Part shown: positions 1-8,879 of the stretch, piece after piece
Position numbering within the stretch: position 1 is the first letter of the stretch
Layout of the letters: every line of letters begins with the position of its first letter
Assembly (NCBI RefSeq): GCF_003314995.1
Contig: NZ_QNRH01000013.1
Location: 1 to 64,000 of the forward strand
From: Pseudochrobactrum asaccharolyticum
Lineage (GTDB): Bacteria > Pseudomonadota > Alphaproteobacteria > Rhizobiales > Rhizobiaceae
Length of the DNA: 64,000 bases
Direction: 5' to 3'
The notes under the pieces: generated by a model
Told to the model about the DNA's origin: nothing
Seen by the model: only the letters and a program-made list of their open reading frames with translations
Database searches by the model: none
Program-made: the position numbers and the translations under genes

Positions 1-14
1 CGCCGTCCGCACCA
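1..14 (+). tRNA. 3' end of a tRNA (probably tRNA-Leu), partial; left attachment site
   Basis: Bases 4-10 read CGTCCGC, which would pair with a 5' acceptor strand GCGGACG, and bases 11-14 are ACCA (discriminator plus CCA). GCGGACG is a common acceptor of bacterial tRNA-Leu. Only the 3' end is in the window. A tyrosine integrase begins about 115 bases downstream reading away from it, the usual arrangement when a phage integrates into a tRNA 3' end, so this is also the likely attL core. The isotype is inferred from the acceptor only. Confidence 0.6.
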
Positions 15-90
15 CCCTTTAATCTACATTTTATTGTTTTCATTCAGCTTTTTCACTACGATTTGACAAAGCCGTTTCGTTCTGCAATTT

Positions 91-124
91 TTTGTGTAAG
101 AATTTGTGCAAGTTTCTGTGTAAG
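91..124 (+). repeat. three tandem 10-mers before int (possible integrase arm sites)
   Basis: TTTGTGTAAG (91-100), TTTGTGCAAG (103-112) and TCTGTGTAAG (115-124) recur with a 12-base period between attL and the integrase start. Tandem near-identical 10-mers at this place are typical of arm-type integrase or excisionase binding sites. Function is inferred from position. Confidence 0.4.
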
Positions 125-127
125 AAG

Positions 128-1507
128 ATGTTGCGGATGAAGCCTTCTAAAACAAACTACAAGACAGGATCCCACCCTGATCGCTTCCTATCATTAAGAG
201 GGGGAACGTATCAGTATCTGCGTCATATTCCTTCAGAAGTGAAAGAGATGGACAAGCGTGGCCCTGTGATACGCCTCTCCTTGCGTACCAATGATCTCGC
301 AAAAGCTAGAGCACTGAGAGACATTCACGAGGAAGCTGACAATATCCTTTGGGCCTCACTTACCATGAATGAGGAAAACCCGTGGGAGAAACATGAAGCG
401 CGTATTCGTCTGGCGCGTGCGATGGGGTTCAGCCATAGACCGGCAGCTGAAATTTCTGCAGGTTCGATCGAATCTATCCTTGAGCGTATTGAGGCAATCC
501 CAAGAACAGCACAATCAAAACCAGTGATTGAAGCAATCCTGGGCGACGCAGATACACCGAGTGTCAGCGTGCGCGAAGCCTTCGACATCTATGTTGAAAA
601 GATTGAGGCGCATAAGTTGCGCAGCAAAAGTGCCAATCAAAAAATCAGATGGCGGCAAAGCAAGCTACAGTCGATCATCAATTTCGTGGATGTCTGTGGC
701 AACCTCGATATTCATTCCATTACAAGAGCGGAAGCTCGCAAGTTTTATGACTATTGGATGCAGAAGATTGCTCCAATGGAAGGCCAAGGAACACACTCTC
801 CAGATACGGGCAACCGACGACTTGGCGATATGAGCGAGCTGTATAAGTCCTATTTCACCTACATAGAAAATCCGGACAAGGAGAATCCCTTCGAGGCTCT
901 ACGCTTTAAAAGAACGGGCAAGCTGCGCCGTAAGCGCCTTCCCTTCTCCCATGAATGGATCACAGACAAACTGTTGAAGCCAGGTGCATTGTCCGGCTTA
1001 AATGATGAAGCCAGAGGCATCTTCCTCGTGATGGCAAACATAGGTGCGCGACCAAGTGAGATCGCCAATCTTTCGGCCGACCGGATCATACTGGATCACG
1101 AAGTCCCTCACATTAAAATTGAACCGGACGATGATCCGGATGATCCTCGCGAAATCAAAACGGAAACGTCGATCCGCATCATCCCACTCGTGGGGCTGGC
1201 GCTTGATGTAATGAAAAAATATCCGAACGGGTTCCCACGGTATCGCGATAAAGGAGACACGCTCTCAGGCGCCGTTGGGAAATATTTGCGTGAAAATAAC
1301 TTATTCGAAATGCCGCGGCAAACATTCTATTCGCTGAGGCACTCCTTTGAAGATCGAATGAAAAACGCAAAGATCGATGCGGAAGTCCGTAAAATTTTGA
1401 TGGGGCATTCCATCGATCGGCAAAGCTATGGCGAAGGTGGATCCCTGAAGCTTCGCCAAGAAGCTATGCAAGCAGTGAGCCTGCCTTACGATCCTGTGAT
1501 CGTTTAA
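128..1507 (+). CDS. int: tyrosine recombinase / phage integrase
   Basis: 459-residue site-specific recombinase that would integrate and excise the prophage at the adjacent tRNA. The N-terminal part has the SAM-like core-binding look (KLRSKSANQKIRWRQSKLQ region). The C-terminal catalytic domain shows Arg in GARPSEIANL, then SLRHSFEDR, LMGHSID and a Tyr in QSYGEG that fits the nucleophile. The first catalytic His position reads FYSLRH instead of HxLRH. An open frame extends upstream to a TTG at 92, but that would translate the 10-mer repeats; ATG 128 (after AAGAAG) or ATG 137 are better starts. Its 3' end overlaps the convergent gene at 1464-1676. Confidence 0.93.
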   Translation: MLRMKPSKTNYKTGSHPDRFLSLRGGTYQYLRHIPSEVKEMDKRGPVIRLSLRTNDLAKARALRDIHEEADNILWASLTMNEENPWEKHEARIRLARAMGFSHRPAAEISAGSIESILERIEAIPRTAQSKPVIEAILGDADTPSVSVREAFDIYVEKIEAHKLRSKSANQKIRWRQSKLQSIINFVDVCGNLDIHSITRAEARKFYDYWMQKIAPMEGQGTHSPDTGNRRLGDMSELYKSYFTYIENPDKENPFEALRFKRTGKLRRKRLPFSHEWITDKLLKPGALSGLNDEARGIFLVMANIGARPSEIANLSADRIILDHEVPHIKIEPDDDPDDPREIKTETSIRIIPLVGLALDVMKKYPNGFPRYRDKGDTLSGAVGKYLRENNLFEMPRQTFYSLRHSFEDRMKNAKIDAEVRKILMGHSIDRQSYGEGGSLKLRQEAMQAVSLPYDPVIV

Positions 1508-1676
1508 GTCTGGCGTGCACAGCTGACATCTTGTTATCAGCAGACTGCATTTGCTCTAACTCTTGCTCAAGTCTTTCATATATAGGGAGATAGATATGGC
1601 CTTTATCTCCCATGAGAACCATAATCTCGGCCAAACGATCGAGCGCATTGTCTATCCGCTCTGGTGTTACAATCAT
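1464..1676 (-). CDS. small hypothetical protein convergent with int
   Basis: 70 residues, strongly charged, helical (RLEQELEQMQSADNKMSAVH), with no recognised domain. It overlaps the 3' end of the integrase by 44 bases on the opposite strand and lies downstream of the SIR2 gene in the same direction. The ribosome site is weak (GGA 10-12 bases before ATG). The balanced composition favours a real gene; function unknown. Confidence 0.45.
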   Translation of the reverse strand: MIVTPERIDNALDRLAEIMVLMGDKGHIYLPIYERLEQELEQMQSADNKMSAVHARLKRSQDRKAGSLLA

Positions 1677-1746
1677 CTCATAGGTTCCATAATTGGAGGG
1701 GGTATTTAACCAAAGTATGCTGGTAAATATTCTAGTCAGAAAAGGT

Positions 1747-1775
1747 GGACTTTGCTTACAGATAAAACAAAGCCC
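1747..1775 (-). terminator. putative terminator of the SIR2 gene
   Basis: On the minus strand an 8-bp stem GGGCTTTG/CAAAGTCC (one G-T pair) is followed by ACCTTTTC, 16 bases beyond the stop of the 1203-residue SIR2 gene. Confidence 0.5.
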
Positions 1776-1790
1776 AAGATGCCATTTGGA

Positions 1791-4700
1791 TTATTTATAT
1801 TGTGTGGTGCGTCGTTTCAAAGACTGAAATCTTCGATCAATTTTAATATTATTATCTGCAGCATAAAGACGATCAAGTAACTCTGCCATATAATAATTAG
1901 TTTCTCCGTCTGGCCCACAGACTAACCAAAGCAGGTCAAGAACAGATGCAGGAAAATTCTCTGGCACTTTACTCTTTATAATCCAGTGAAGCCCCGCCAA
2001 CTCACCTGAACCAACATGAAAGTATGGTCTTAATCTAGCGCAAGCTTCAGGAAAAATTTGACCTGCATATGCCACTAAATAAAAAAGATGACGATTATGA
2101 GCGTTATCAATATAGCGACGCTCCTTTGGCCATATGAGGTCAAAGAATGGGAATATAGTTTTTTCCCAGACCTTGGCTGGTTCATGTTTCAAATTCTGTA
2201 TCCATCGCACAAATGCATCAAGCATACCGGAGCGGATATAATTAGGAGCTTCTTTTAACACTTGCCTTACATCAACAAAGTTAATACCCCATCCATCAGA
2301 ATTATCGCCGTGTAGTGTGTGGATGGCTGGTCGCAACACACTTAATGCAGTCTGCGTAGAGAAGTTTGAATTTACTCCTCCTTCAATAACTCCAAGCAAC
2401 ACAACATCACGCGCAAATTTAGTTATTTCAGGTGTGATATTGCTATGAGAAACTAATACTGCGCGCAACGCACGCGCTTCATCAGTATTTTGATTAAGCA
2501 ACGGTATCAGATATTTCACAGCCAACGCTTCATCAGCATGCAGTATAAAAGCAAGATCATGAATTAAAGCCGAACGGGCGATTACTCCAACTTGGCTTTT
2601 GTCCAGAGATATAGATATTAACCGTTCACACTGACGTTTCAGGTACGGTCCACTATTCTTAATTGTATGATTTAACTCGGCAAGGAGTACGTGAACGAGT
2701 CGACCTGCCGAACAATTTATCGCACGCTCATAAATGTTTCGCTTAAAGTCAATCTGCTGGTCAGTTTTTTTGATTGCAGCCCAAAGCCGATCACACCAAT
2801 TCTCTAAGTTAGAGATATCTCGTCTCGGCCCTGAGACTAAAGTTTCTACAATATTGCTCGCAAGGATTTCAAGAGAGGAATCATCCAGCTTTTCAAGGTG
2901 AGCCAGAGCTTGAACAATCAAAACGCGACTTGTATCCTCTTGTTTCGGATCATTTTGATACGCTAATAATGGAAGAAAAATATTCCACAATTCGAGATTA
3001 GAGCCTTCTAATGAAGAGCCCTTCAGTACTTGAAACGCCCCCTGCAGGTCAGAACGACAATAATTTTCCCACCCCATTTTCTGATGTATATTAGGGCTAC
3101 GAATTAAATCTGTTGCAACTTTTAGACGATCCGCAGGTTCAGCCTCAATAATTTGACTGCTATCACCTTCAACAGTGGTGATTCCACTACTGTAAGAATT
3201 GAAAAAATCGCTATCCTCAACCTTTCGATTTAGATATGAATGCCGTACTACTATTGCTTCAAGTTCCGCACGTCCTTGCTCAGAGAGTACCTCGGCCTCA
3301 TCGAGCATGTTGAGATGTAACCACACTTTAATATCTAGAGAGTGTTTTCGCCAATCAACCTCTCCTTCAGCTATTGAATAGCGAGAATAGTAGGCTTCAC
3401 CAGTACTTAAAATACGCCTTACAACAGCATCTAGAATTTCGGGATCGGCCTCAGCAGCTCTGTCACGTAGCAGCAAGGCGAACTCCCGGCGGATGGTCCA
3501 AAAATCCGTTTCGTTCAGGTCAAGTAAGAGCTGCAACGCTTCATTTGCAGAGCACGTCTGTGTATTACGAGCAGCATGAAGCATTAGTCGTTTACCCAAA
3601 CGGCCCGGTAATGAGCGCCATTGCGATATCAAGTCTTTAGTGCGGTTTTGATCCATAGCAATAGCTTTTGGTAGACCTTGCACTATCATACTAAGAAGAA
3701 AAAGCATTCCATTGTGATGCTCATTTTGTTTATGCCTCTCAATAGAAGGCACTGTATAATCAGTGAGATCGTAATCTTGTAAGATTAACTCAATCTCTAC
3801 TGCCTGGTACAATGTAGATCTTAGGGATTCAGTGCATAGTTCAAGGACGCGCAACATATGTTCTTCGCGTTCAATCAAAGTCTCAATAGTTTGGTTCGCA
3901 TCATATTCATCAGTAACTATTAATTCTAACGATACATATTTTGAAATACGTAAGTTGGAACTGTGCACATCCTCTGGTGTAACATAGGGCCGTCTTGCTT
4001 TTAGCACAGGTGTAAGAAGCGCTATAGCTTGTGTTAATTCACGATCTAGAATCAAACCACTTCCAAATGCATGCTTTAACTCTAGAGCTCCACGATCGAA
4101 TATGCGATGTCCAACGTGACTATCTGGTTTCGTTAAAAATAAAAGGCGCCACAATTTAAGCCAGAAAGGTGAGACTGAAGGTGTTTGCCTTAAAAACTGA
4201 TCGAGCTTTGCAAGAAAATCACTTTCAAGAATATTACTCCACTCAATGGCAACCATATAACGTTGCCGGTCTTCAAAATTGCGGGCAACCCAAGAAGCGA
4301 TCACCCTGGATGCATCTGTTTTGGTCCATAATTTATTCTCATCAAGTAAGTGAAACCAGCTTGGATCGGTCACGGCTGTAATAACAACCGGCCAAAGATC
4401 GTTGTGATCTGATAAAAGCCAAGAAAGTTCCCTTAACTGTTGAGGGGAGATATCAGTATTTTCCCTGGAGAGCATTTGCTTTGTGCGCTCAGCACTCAAT
4501 AGCTGTGGAGTCTCAACAAGGTCTGCTAGTTGCGCAAGATCTTGCCATAGCGGCGAATGATCTTCTCCTCCCGTCTGGGGATTGCGTTTACAATATGATA
4601 AGGGGGTAACTGCTAATGTACCCCACCTCGCTTCTGCTTCATTAGGATCATGCTCGAAGGTATCGAACGCATAAACCGGTTTCAAATCAGGAAAGCGTGC

Positions 4701-5402
4701 TCGATCAGATTCAAGAACATTGAGAAAATAACGAACCGGAGCATCGTTAGCACTATAACCAATCAGAACAATTGTTTTGCAACGTGCAAGGTCAAAGAGA
4801 AAACGGGAAGCCCAGCCTGATCGCATATAAGCATCACCGTAATCTGCACTAGTCAGAATGAGTGGCGTTGAATCCAGATCAAGCTGCGTGTCTTCTAACC
4901 TACCGTGAATGTGAATGACGCCAGAAAAACTTGCTCCTCCTGGGGCAGGCAATGACTGACCTGCATAACTGGGTGTTCGAATATTCTCTGCTAAACTCTC
5001 AGAAGCGCGTTCAAGCAAAGTGTCGAAATTGGTAGTAACAACGACAATTTTGTTATTAATATCACGTGAAAGTCTTAATACAATGTTGTGTTGATTGAGG
5101 TTTATATTATCTGGAACCGCGAGTAATTCTGAGACGGTGCTGATCATGTTCTCAGGCTCAGCTAAACGGCGGCTAAGTGATCCTAGAACCTCTTCATATC
5201 GTCCTCCTATGAAAGAGCTTTCCTCAGAAGGATTTTTGTCGATTCCTAGTTTGCTATACGTATCTGCAACCAATGTTTCAAAACCTGGCAGCTGCGGCGC
5301 ACTAATACCTGCACCACATAAAAATACTACTTCACCAGCCTTTAGCGCCTGAATAAAAGGACGAGGGAATTCGGGGCCAAGATTAGAAAAGCGCAAAGCC
5401 AT
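1791..5402 (-). CDS. SIR2-domain protein, putative anti-phage NADase (DSR-like)
   Basis: 1203 residues. An N-terminal SIR2 fold shows GAG at 30-32 (FLCGAGISAPQLPGF), TTNFD at 123-127 with Asn125, HIHG with His166 and GYSAND at 215-220: all elements for NAD binding and cleavage are present. The remaining ~900 residues are long, mostly helical and unlike any domain I can name, as in defence-associated sirtuins (DSR1/DSR2), where the C-terminal part senses phage proteins and the SIR2 part depletes NAD+. Start ATG 5402 is chosen because GAAAGG lies 7 bases upstream; a TTG at 5417 would cover that site. The gene is visibly AT-richer than its neighbours and sits between int and the early operon, a usual place for cargo. 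Defence role is inferred from family and location. Confidence 0.85.
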   Translation of the reverse strand: MALRFSNLGPEFPRPFIQALKAGEVVFLCGAGISAPQLPGFETLVADTYSKLGIDKNPSEESSFIGGRYEEVLGSLSRRLAEPENMISTVSELLAVPDNINLNQHNIVLRLSRDINNKIVVVTTNFDTLLERASESLAENIRTPSYAGQSLPAPGGASFSGVIHIHGRLEDTQLDLDSTPLILTSADYGDAYMRSGWASRFLFDLARCKTIVLIGYSANDAPVRYFLNVLESDRARFPDLKPVYAFDTFEHDPNEAEARWGTLAVTPLSYCKRNPQTGGEDHSPLWQDLAQLADLVETPQLLSAERTKQMLSRENTDISPQQLRELSWLLSDHNDLWPVVITAVTDPSWFHLLDENKLWTKTDASRVIASWVARNFEDRQRYMVAIEWSNILESDFLAKLDQFLRQTPSVSPFWLKLWRLLFLTKPDSHVGHRIFDRGALELKHAFGSGLILDRELTQAIALLTPVLKARRPYVTPEDVHSSNLRISKYVSLELIVTDEYDANQTIETLIEREEHMLRVLELCTESLRSTLYQAVEIELILQDYDLTDYTVPSIERHKQNEHHNGMLFLLSMIVQGLPKAIAMDQNRTKDLISQWRSLPGRLGKRLMLHAARNTQTCSANEALQLLLDLNETDFWTIRREFALLLRDRAAEADPEILDAVVRRILSTGEAYYSRYSIAEGEVDWRKHSLDIKVWLHLNMLDEAEVLSEQGRAELEAIVVRHSYLNRKVEDSDFFNSYSSGITTVEGDSSQIIEAEPADRLKVATDLIRSPNIHQKMGWENYCRSDLQGAFQVLKGSSLEGSNLELWNIFLPLLAYQNDPKQEDTSRVLIVQALAHLEKLDDSSLEILASNIVETLVSGPRRDISNLENWCDRLWAAIKKTDQQIDFKRNIYERAINCSAGRLVHVLLAELNHTIKNSGPYLKRQCERLISISLDKSQVGVIARSALIHDLAFILHADEALAVKYLIPLLNQNTDEARALRAVLVSHSNITPEITKFARDVVLLGVIEGGVNSNFSTQTALSVLRPAIHTLHGDNSDGWGINFVDVRQVLKEAPNYIRSGMLDAFVRWIQNLKHEPAKVWEKTIFPFFDLIWPKERRYIDNAHNRHLFYLVAYAGQIFPEACARLRPYFHVGSGELAGLHWIIKSKVPENFPASVLDLLWLVCGPDGETNYYMAELLDRLYAADNNIKIDRRFQSLKRRTTQYK

Positions 5403-5509
5403 AACGAAACCTTTCAATAATTCGATTATCTAAAGCGAATTCACACTGCGATTTATTGTTTTTACTCATAACTGATTCACAGGATTTTACTTCAATCATA
5501 AGGCCGACT

Positions 5510-6607
5510 TTAAATAACAAGTGTCAGGTGTTCGGCAGCCCGTGTAACTGCCGTGTAAAGCCACCGTGCTCGGTCCTCACGAAACACGGAGGATTCATCG
5601 AACACACAGACGTTGTCCCACTGAGACCCCTGTGACTTGTGGCAGGTGATGGCATAGCCGTAGGTGAATTGTTGCGTTCCGCGGAGCTCTGAATATGGAA
5701 GCTGCAGAGCAACCGCTTCATCTTGGAAAAACTCTTTTCGGACTTGAACCTTAAACGCTTTACGATCTGTGTCCGGATCATCAAGCAGCAGGTTAACCTT
5801 GGTTTTATGCAGCCGACTTTCCTGCACTCGCAGAATGTCGCCATTGAAAATCTTGACGAGCTTATCGTTGCGAAGACAGATCAATGGTTCACCCTTGTCG
5901 GGCGTGCTTTTCTTATGGCCAGCTAACTCTCTGAGCCGGTCATTGTACCGTTGCCGCGTATCATTACGGCCGACAATAACCATATTGGCATGAGTAACAG
6001 CATGCGGATCCAAATGTTTCCGCTCAGTGATAATCAGCCCATCGGTCTGCATTTCATCAAATTGCGTAGTCCCGGTTCTGATCTGAGTAGCAAGCCAGAT
6101 GATAGGTGACTCTGCAGCTTGGCGATGCACCTCTGTCAGCATGTGGTCAGGCTTACCTGACGTGAAATAACCGCCGCCAGTTACTGGAGGAAGCTGTGCA
6201 GGGTCACGAAGGACGAGAACGGGAATCCCAAACGCGAGCAGATCTTTACCAATCTCCTCGTTCACCATTGAGCATTCATCAATCACTATAAGACTGATGT
6301 TCGCCAAGTCAGATGATGGTCGGCGCTGAAAACGCACCTCCCCATCTTCCATTTCCTGTGGTGAATAGATTAACGAGTGGATTGTTCTTGCCCCAACACA
6401 GCCTTTCGACTGCATCACTCGTGCCGCTTTACCGGTGAAGGCAGCGAATGCCACCTTCCCTCTGGTATTTTTTGCAAGGTCGATTGCAAGTGTGGTTTTA
6501 CCAGTGCCGGCATAGCCAGCCAGATAAAAGACAGGATTGGACCGCGAGCGCATCCATGCACTACACTTCGCAAGGGCGCTCTCTTGTTGCGGAGACCAAC
6601 TTCTCAT
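5510..6607 (-). CDS. SF1B helicase, RecD2/Dda-like
   Basis: 365 residues. Walker A GYAGTGKTT (31-39), Walker B VIDECSM, motif III DPAQLPPV and C-terminal YAITCHKSQGSQWDNV plus YTAVTRA are the ordered motifs of RecD/Dda-type 5'-3' DNA helicases. It is the last gene of the leftward early operon and probably assists replication or RecE/RecT-type recombination. Start ATG 6607 has GGAGG upstream and forms an ATGA overlap with the preceding gene. Shorter than full RecD2, close to phage Dda size. Confidence 0.88.
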   Translation of the reverse strand: MRSWSPQQESALAKCSAWMRSRSNPVFYLAGYAGTGKTTLAIDLAKNTRGKVAFAAFTGKAARVMQSKGCVGARTIHSLIYSPQEMEDGEVRFQRRPSSDLANISLIVIDECSMVNEEIGKDLLAFGIPVLVLRDPAQLPPVTGGGYFTSGKPDHMLTEVHRQAAESPIIWLATQIRTGTTQFDEMQTDGLIITERKHLDPHAVTHANMVIVGRNDTRQRYNDRLRELAGHKKSTPDKGEPLICLRNDKLVKIFNGDILRVQESRLHKTKVNLLLDDPDTDRKAFKVQVRKEFFQDEAVALQLPYSELRGTQQFTYGYAITCHKSQGSQWDNVCVFDESSVFREDRARWLYTAVTRAAEHLTLVI

Positions 6608-7176
6608 GATGGATCCCTCCACCCTTTGAAGCCTTCCATCTCTTCACCCAACGCATTGAGTTTGCGGAGGGAGGTCACACGGGTATAAAAACCACCCCTG
6701 ATGTATTTGATAGCCTCTTCCATACACTCAGAAAGTTTGGCCATGTAATGGCGATTGTATTTATCTGCTTCCAGACTGTTCGCGTTGACTTGTCGCAAGT
6801 GAATGACTTCCTCTTGCAATCTACGCAGTTCGCCTTTCAGACCTCCAGACATAGCGGCTCCAGGTAGCGGGGCATAATCTTCATCAATCCCCAGCACCAC
6901 TTCCAAATAACGAGCTTTGCTGGCGGCTAATTTCTTATTGACTTCACTCTTGCGCTTTTGGCTTTCAGCCAGTGCATACTCTGCAGCTCTCAGCTTAGTC
7001 TCAGCAGTTGCAAGACGTTCCATTGTCGTGGCCACAGGAACGCGATCAGATACAAGATATGGCTTCTGACATGAATGTGACGACCATGAGCCGTAAGAAA
7101 CGTGCTCTACACCAAAGCGGTCAACGCCATACCAAGTCATTGCTTCCATAGCTGGAGTAACGTGTGGATGAGCCAT
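6604..7176 (-). CDS. hypothetical coiled-coil protein
   Basis: 190 residues; the middle (about 50-110) is rich in Ala, Glu, Lys and Arg and predicted coiled coil (ERLATAETKLRAAEYALAES). No family recognised. ATG 7176 follows GAGAGGGTGAC and the preceding stop by one base (TGACATG); a longer frame upstream lacks a ribosome site. ATGA overlap with the helicase suggests coupled translation. Confidence 0.7.
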   Translation of the reverse strand: MAHPHVTPAMEAMTWYGVDRFGVEHVSYGSWSSHSCQKPYLVSDRVPVATTMERLATAETKLRAAEYALAESQKRKSEVNKKLAASKARYLEVVLGIDEDYAPLPGAAMSGGLKGELRRLQEEVIHLRQVNANSLEADKYNRHYMAKLSECMEEAIKYIRGGFYTRVTSLRKLNALGEEMEGFKGWRDPS

Positions 7177-7177
7177 G

Positions 7178-7576
7178 TCACCCTCTCTTTCTTTTATTAG
7201 AATTTTTATTCGCCTCACCGGCGTTAATTGGCTGAATATCCAGCTCATACCCAAAGCCCCACACAGGCTTTATCCGCATGCGAGAGCCGCGAAGTGTTTG
7301 GTTCATCAAACAAAAATGAACGCTCAAAACTCTTCTGCCAGGTTCATCAAGTGGATAGTTTTTGGTGTGAGCTATGACATCCAGCAGAGCATCATGGGTC
7401 ATCGGAGATGGATGCTTATTGTATAGGGCTAAGAACAATGCCCCTTTCACAATCGGGAAGTTGTAACGGACCTTGTCCGCAATAACTGCCGCACCATTAT
7501 CAAGCACACGAATACCCTGACGGTCTGGAAGTGGCTGTAAGCAGCTCGGGCAACAGCGAACTTTATCCCTCGCCAT
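7178..7576 (-). CDS. small DNA-binding protein with OmpR-type winged helix
   Basis: 132 residues. The N-terminus has a CPSC pair next to another Cys (CCPSCLQPLP), half of a zinc knuckle. The rest (about 40-115) follows the OmpR/PhoB C-terminal winged-helix plan: GALFLALYNKHPSPMTHDALL, then LSVHFCLMNQTLRG and a WGFGYELD wing. There is no receiver domain. ATG 7576 with GGGAGAG upstream lies inside the end of the preceding gene (14-base overlap). Likely a phage transcription factor; target unknown. Confidence 0.65.
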   Translation of the reverse strand: MARDKVRCCPSCLQPLPDRQGIRVLDNGAAVIADKVRYNFPIVKGALFLALYNKHPSPMTHDALLDVIAHTKNYPLDEPGRRVLSVHFCLMNQTLRGSRMRIKPVWGFGYELDIQPINAGEANKNSNKRKRG

Positions 7577-7988
7577 CACTCTCTCCCAGCCAGACCCTTC
7601 CAACCACCGGATTTACTGCGCTTTGGAAAATGCTATCAGCAACCTCCTCCGCGATTTCCGGCGAAAATGGCCGGCCGATGAAAGGCTGCAATGCTGAGAA
7701 AATATGTTGCCATGTGTCCTCAACAGGCGCCGATGAAGCACAAGCAGGACACTCACCCGGATGGAAGTATGAGTACCGGTGTAAGGTGCATGTAGCGATC
7801 GTGAGGAATACAACATTCGGTTTCCTGGTGGGGCTTACGCTCGCGTTGGCCAGATCAGCTCGCACATATTCGTAGCAAAAAATATCAGCCGGCTGGTCCA
7901 TGCCGACGATGATATGATTGCTGGAATAGGCCGTAAAAATTCGTGCTGGCATACGCTTATTCAATGACGTGTCAGGCTCAAAGGTCAT
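7563..7988 (-). CDS. hypothetical protein
   Basis: 141 residues, no recognised domain; contains HPGECPACAS, a CxxC pair with nearby His that could bind metal. Start ATG 7988 follows GCAGGAGGTCTCAAT, a strong ribosome site, and makes an ATGA overlap with the preceding gene. Part of the leftward early operon. Confidence 0.7.
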   Translation of the reverse strand: MTFEPDTSLNKRMPARIFTAYSSNHIIVGMDQPADIFCYEYVRADLANASVSPTRKPNVVFLTIATCTLHRYSYFHPGECPACASSAPVEDTWQHIFSALQPFIGRPFSPEIAEEVADSIFQSAVNPVVGRVWLGESDGEG

Positions 7989-8302
7989 ATTGAGACCTCC
8001 TGCACTTTGACCACGCGATCATGCATGTAAATCACGCGGATCCGCTGACCTACAGTACCATCCACATTAACAGCTCGTCCTCTGTATCGTGTGATACGTC
8101 CGTCAACTACAGTGGCATCGTTAACAAGCACTCCGTGGGGATGTGCTTTTGTGATGACAATCTTATTGTGGTAACCAGACTGCCGTAATAAAGCATCTGT
8201 CAGCTCGCGTTCTGCTTGCGTAAATCGCTTGTCAGCTTCCTGCTTTTTCTGTGCGGCAAGATCATATTGACGCTTCATCTCTTTGACTGAGTGCTGTGTC
8301 AT
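7985..8302 (-). CDS. hypothetical protein
   Basis: 105 residues; N-terminal helix rich in Lys, Glu and Gln (KRQYDLAAQKKQEADKRF), then a beta-rich half (ITRYRGRAVNVDGTVG). No family recognised. It is read in the tightly packed early operon, two bases after the stop of the 46-residue gene and with an ATGA overlap to the next. Confidence 0.65.
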   Translation of the reverse strand: MTQHSVKEMKRQYDLAAQKKQEADKRFTQAERELTDALLRQSGYHNKIVITKAHPHGVLVNDATVVDGRITRYRGRAVNVDGTVGQRIRVIYMHDRVVKVQEVSI

Positions 8303-8304
8303 GG

Positions 8305-8445
8305 CTATTCACCCTTCACCACTTTGATTTTCGTGATGATCGCGTCCGGAATCATGTCCTTGGCAATTTTTTGGGCTTCATTGGGCGTCTCAGCGGTCAC
8401 ATCTAATGTGCCATCAACCGCCGTGTGAACACGGAACTTTCTCAT
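8305..8445 (-). CDS. small DpnD/PcfM-like protein
   Basis: 46 residues of the pattern MRKFRVHTAVDGTLDVTA followed by an EAQKIAKDM helix, a beta-beta-alpha plan like DpnD/PcfM-type phage proteins. The start is ATG 8445, which makes an ATGA overlap with the upstream gene and has AAGGA eight bases before it. Molecular role unknown; similar small proteins occur in the middle block (29874, 33915, 35126). Confidence 0.6.
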   Translation of the reverse strand: MRKFRVHTAVDGTLDVTAETPNEAQKIAKDMIPDAIITKIKVVKGE

Positions 8446-8879
8446 TCTTTTGCATCCTTGCTGGGGGTGGTGTTCTTCTGGCGAAATGGCCGACTTGGCC
8501 ATTTGCTTTTCTTTGGTGCAAGCTCTCCAGTTTGTTTGGTGAGCAATGTCTTGCGAAATGCCTCCTCTTTCGCGTTGACCCGGCGCATTTTAGCGATCTT
8601 TCCGATGTCTCCATCGGCGGTGGTAATCCGCTTCTCTCCACCACGACCGAATGTCTTGAGCTTATGTTCATGGATGAGAAGCATGTCGATGTATGCTGGG
8701 TCGTTGGCAGGCGGTATGGTATCGCCTGTCAACTCATTGATGGGTCTAAGGGCTAACGCAGGGTTATGATCGAACTGAACGTCTGCTGTGGTCAGTCCAA
8801 ACCGGCGTAACGCTGCAGTTAATTTGACCCGATCGGGTATCGCCTTACGAGGCGGTCTCGTTTTGCTCATGATCAGCAT
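8442..8879 (-). CDS. HNH-like hypothetical protein
   Basis: 145 residues (142 if ATG 8870 is used). The segment FDHNPALALRPINE, then HEHKLKTFGRGGEKR and DIGKIAKMRR, resembles phage HNH-like proteins, with Asp-His in the first strand and a His later; the classical Cys pairs are absent. No clear ribosome site at either start; translation may be coupled to the 66-residue gene it overlaps. The family call is tentative. Confidence 0.55.
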   Translation of the reverse strand: MLIMSKTRPPRKAIPDRVKLTAALRRFGLTTADVQFDHNPALALRPINELTGDTIPPANDPAYIDMLLIHEHKLKTFGRGGEKRITTADGDIGKIAKMRRVNAKEEAFRKTLLTKQTGELAPKKSKWPSRPFRQKNTTPSKDAKE

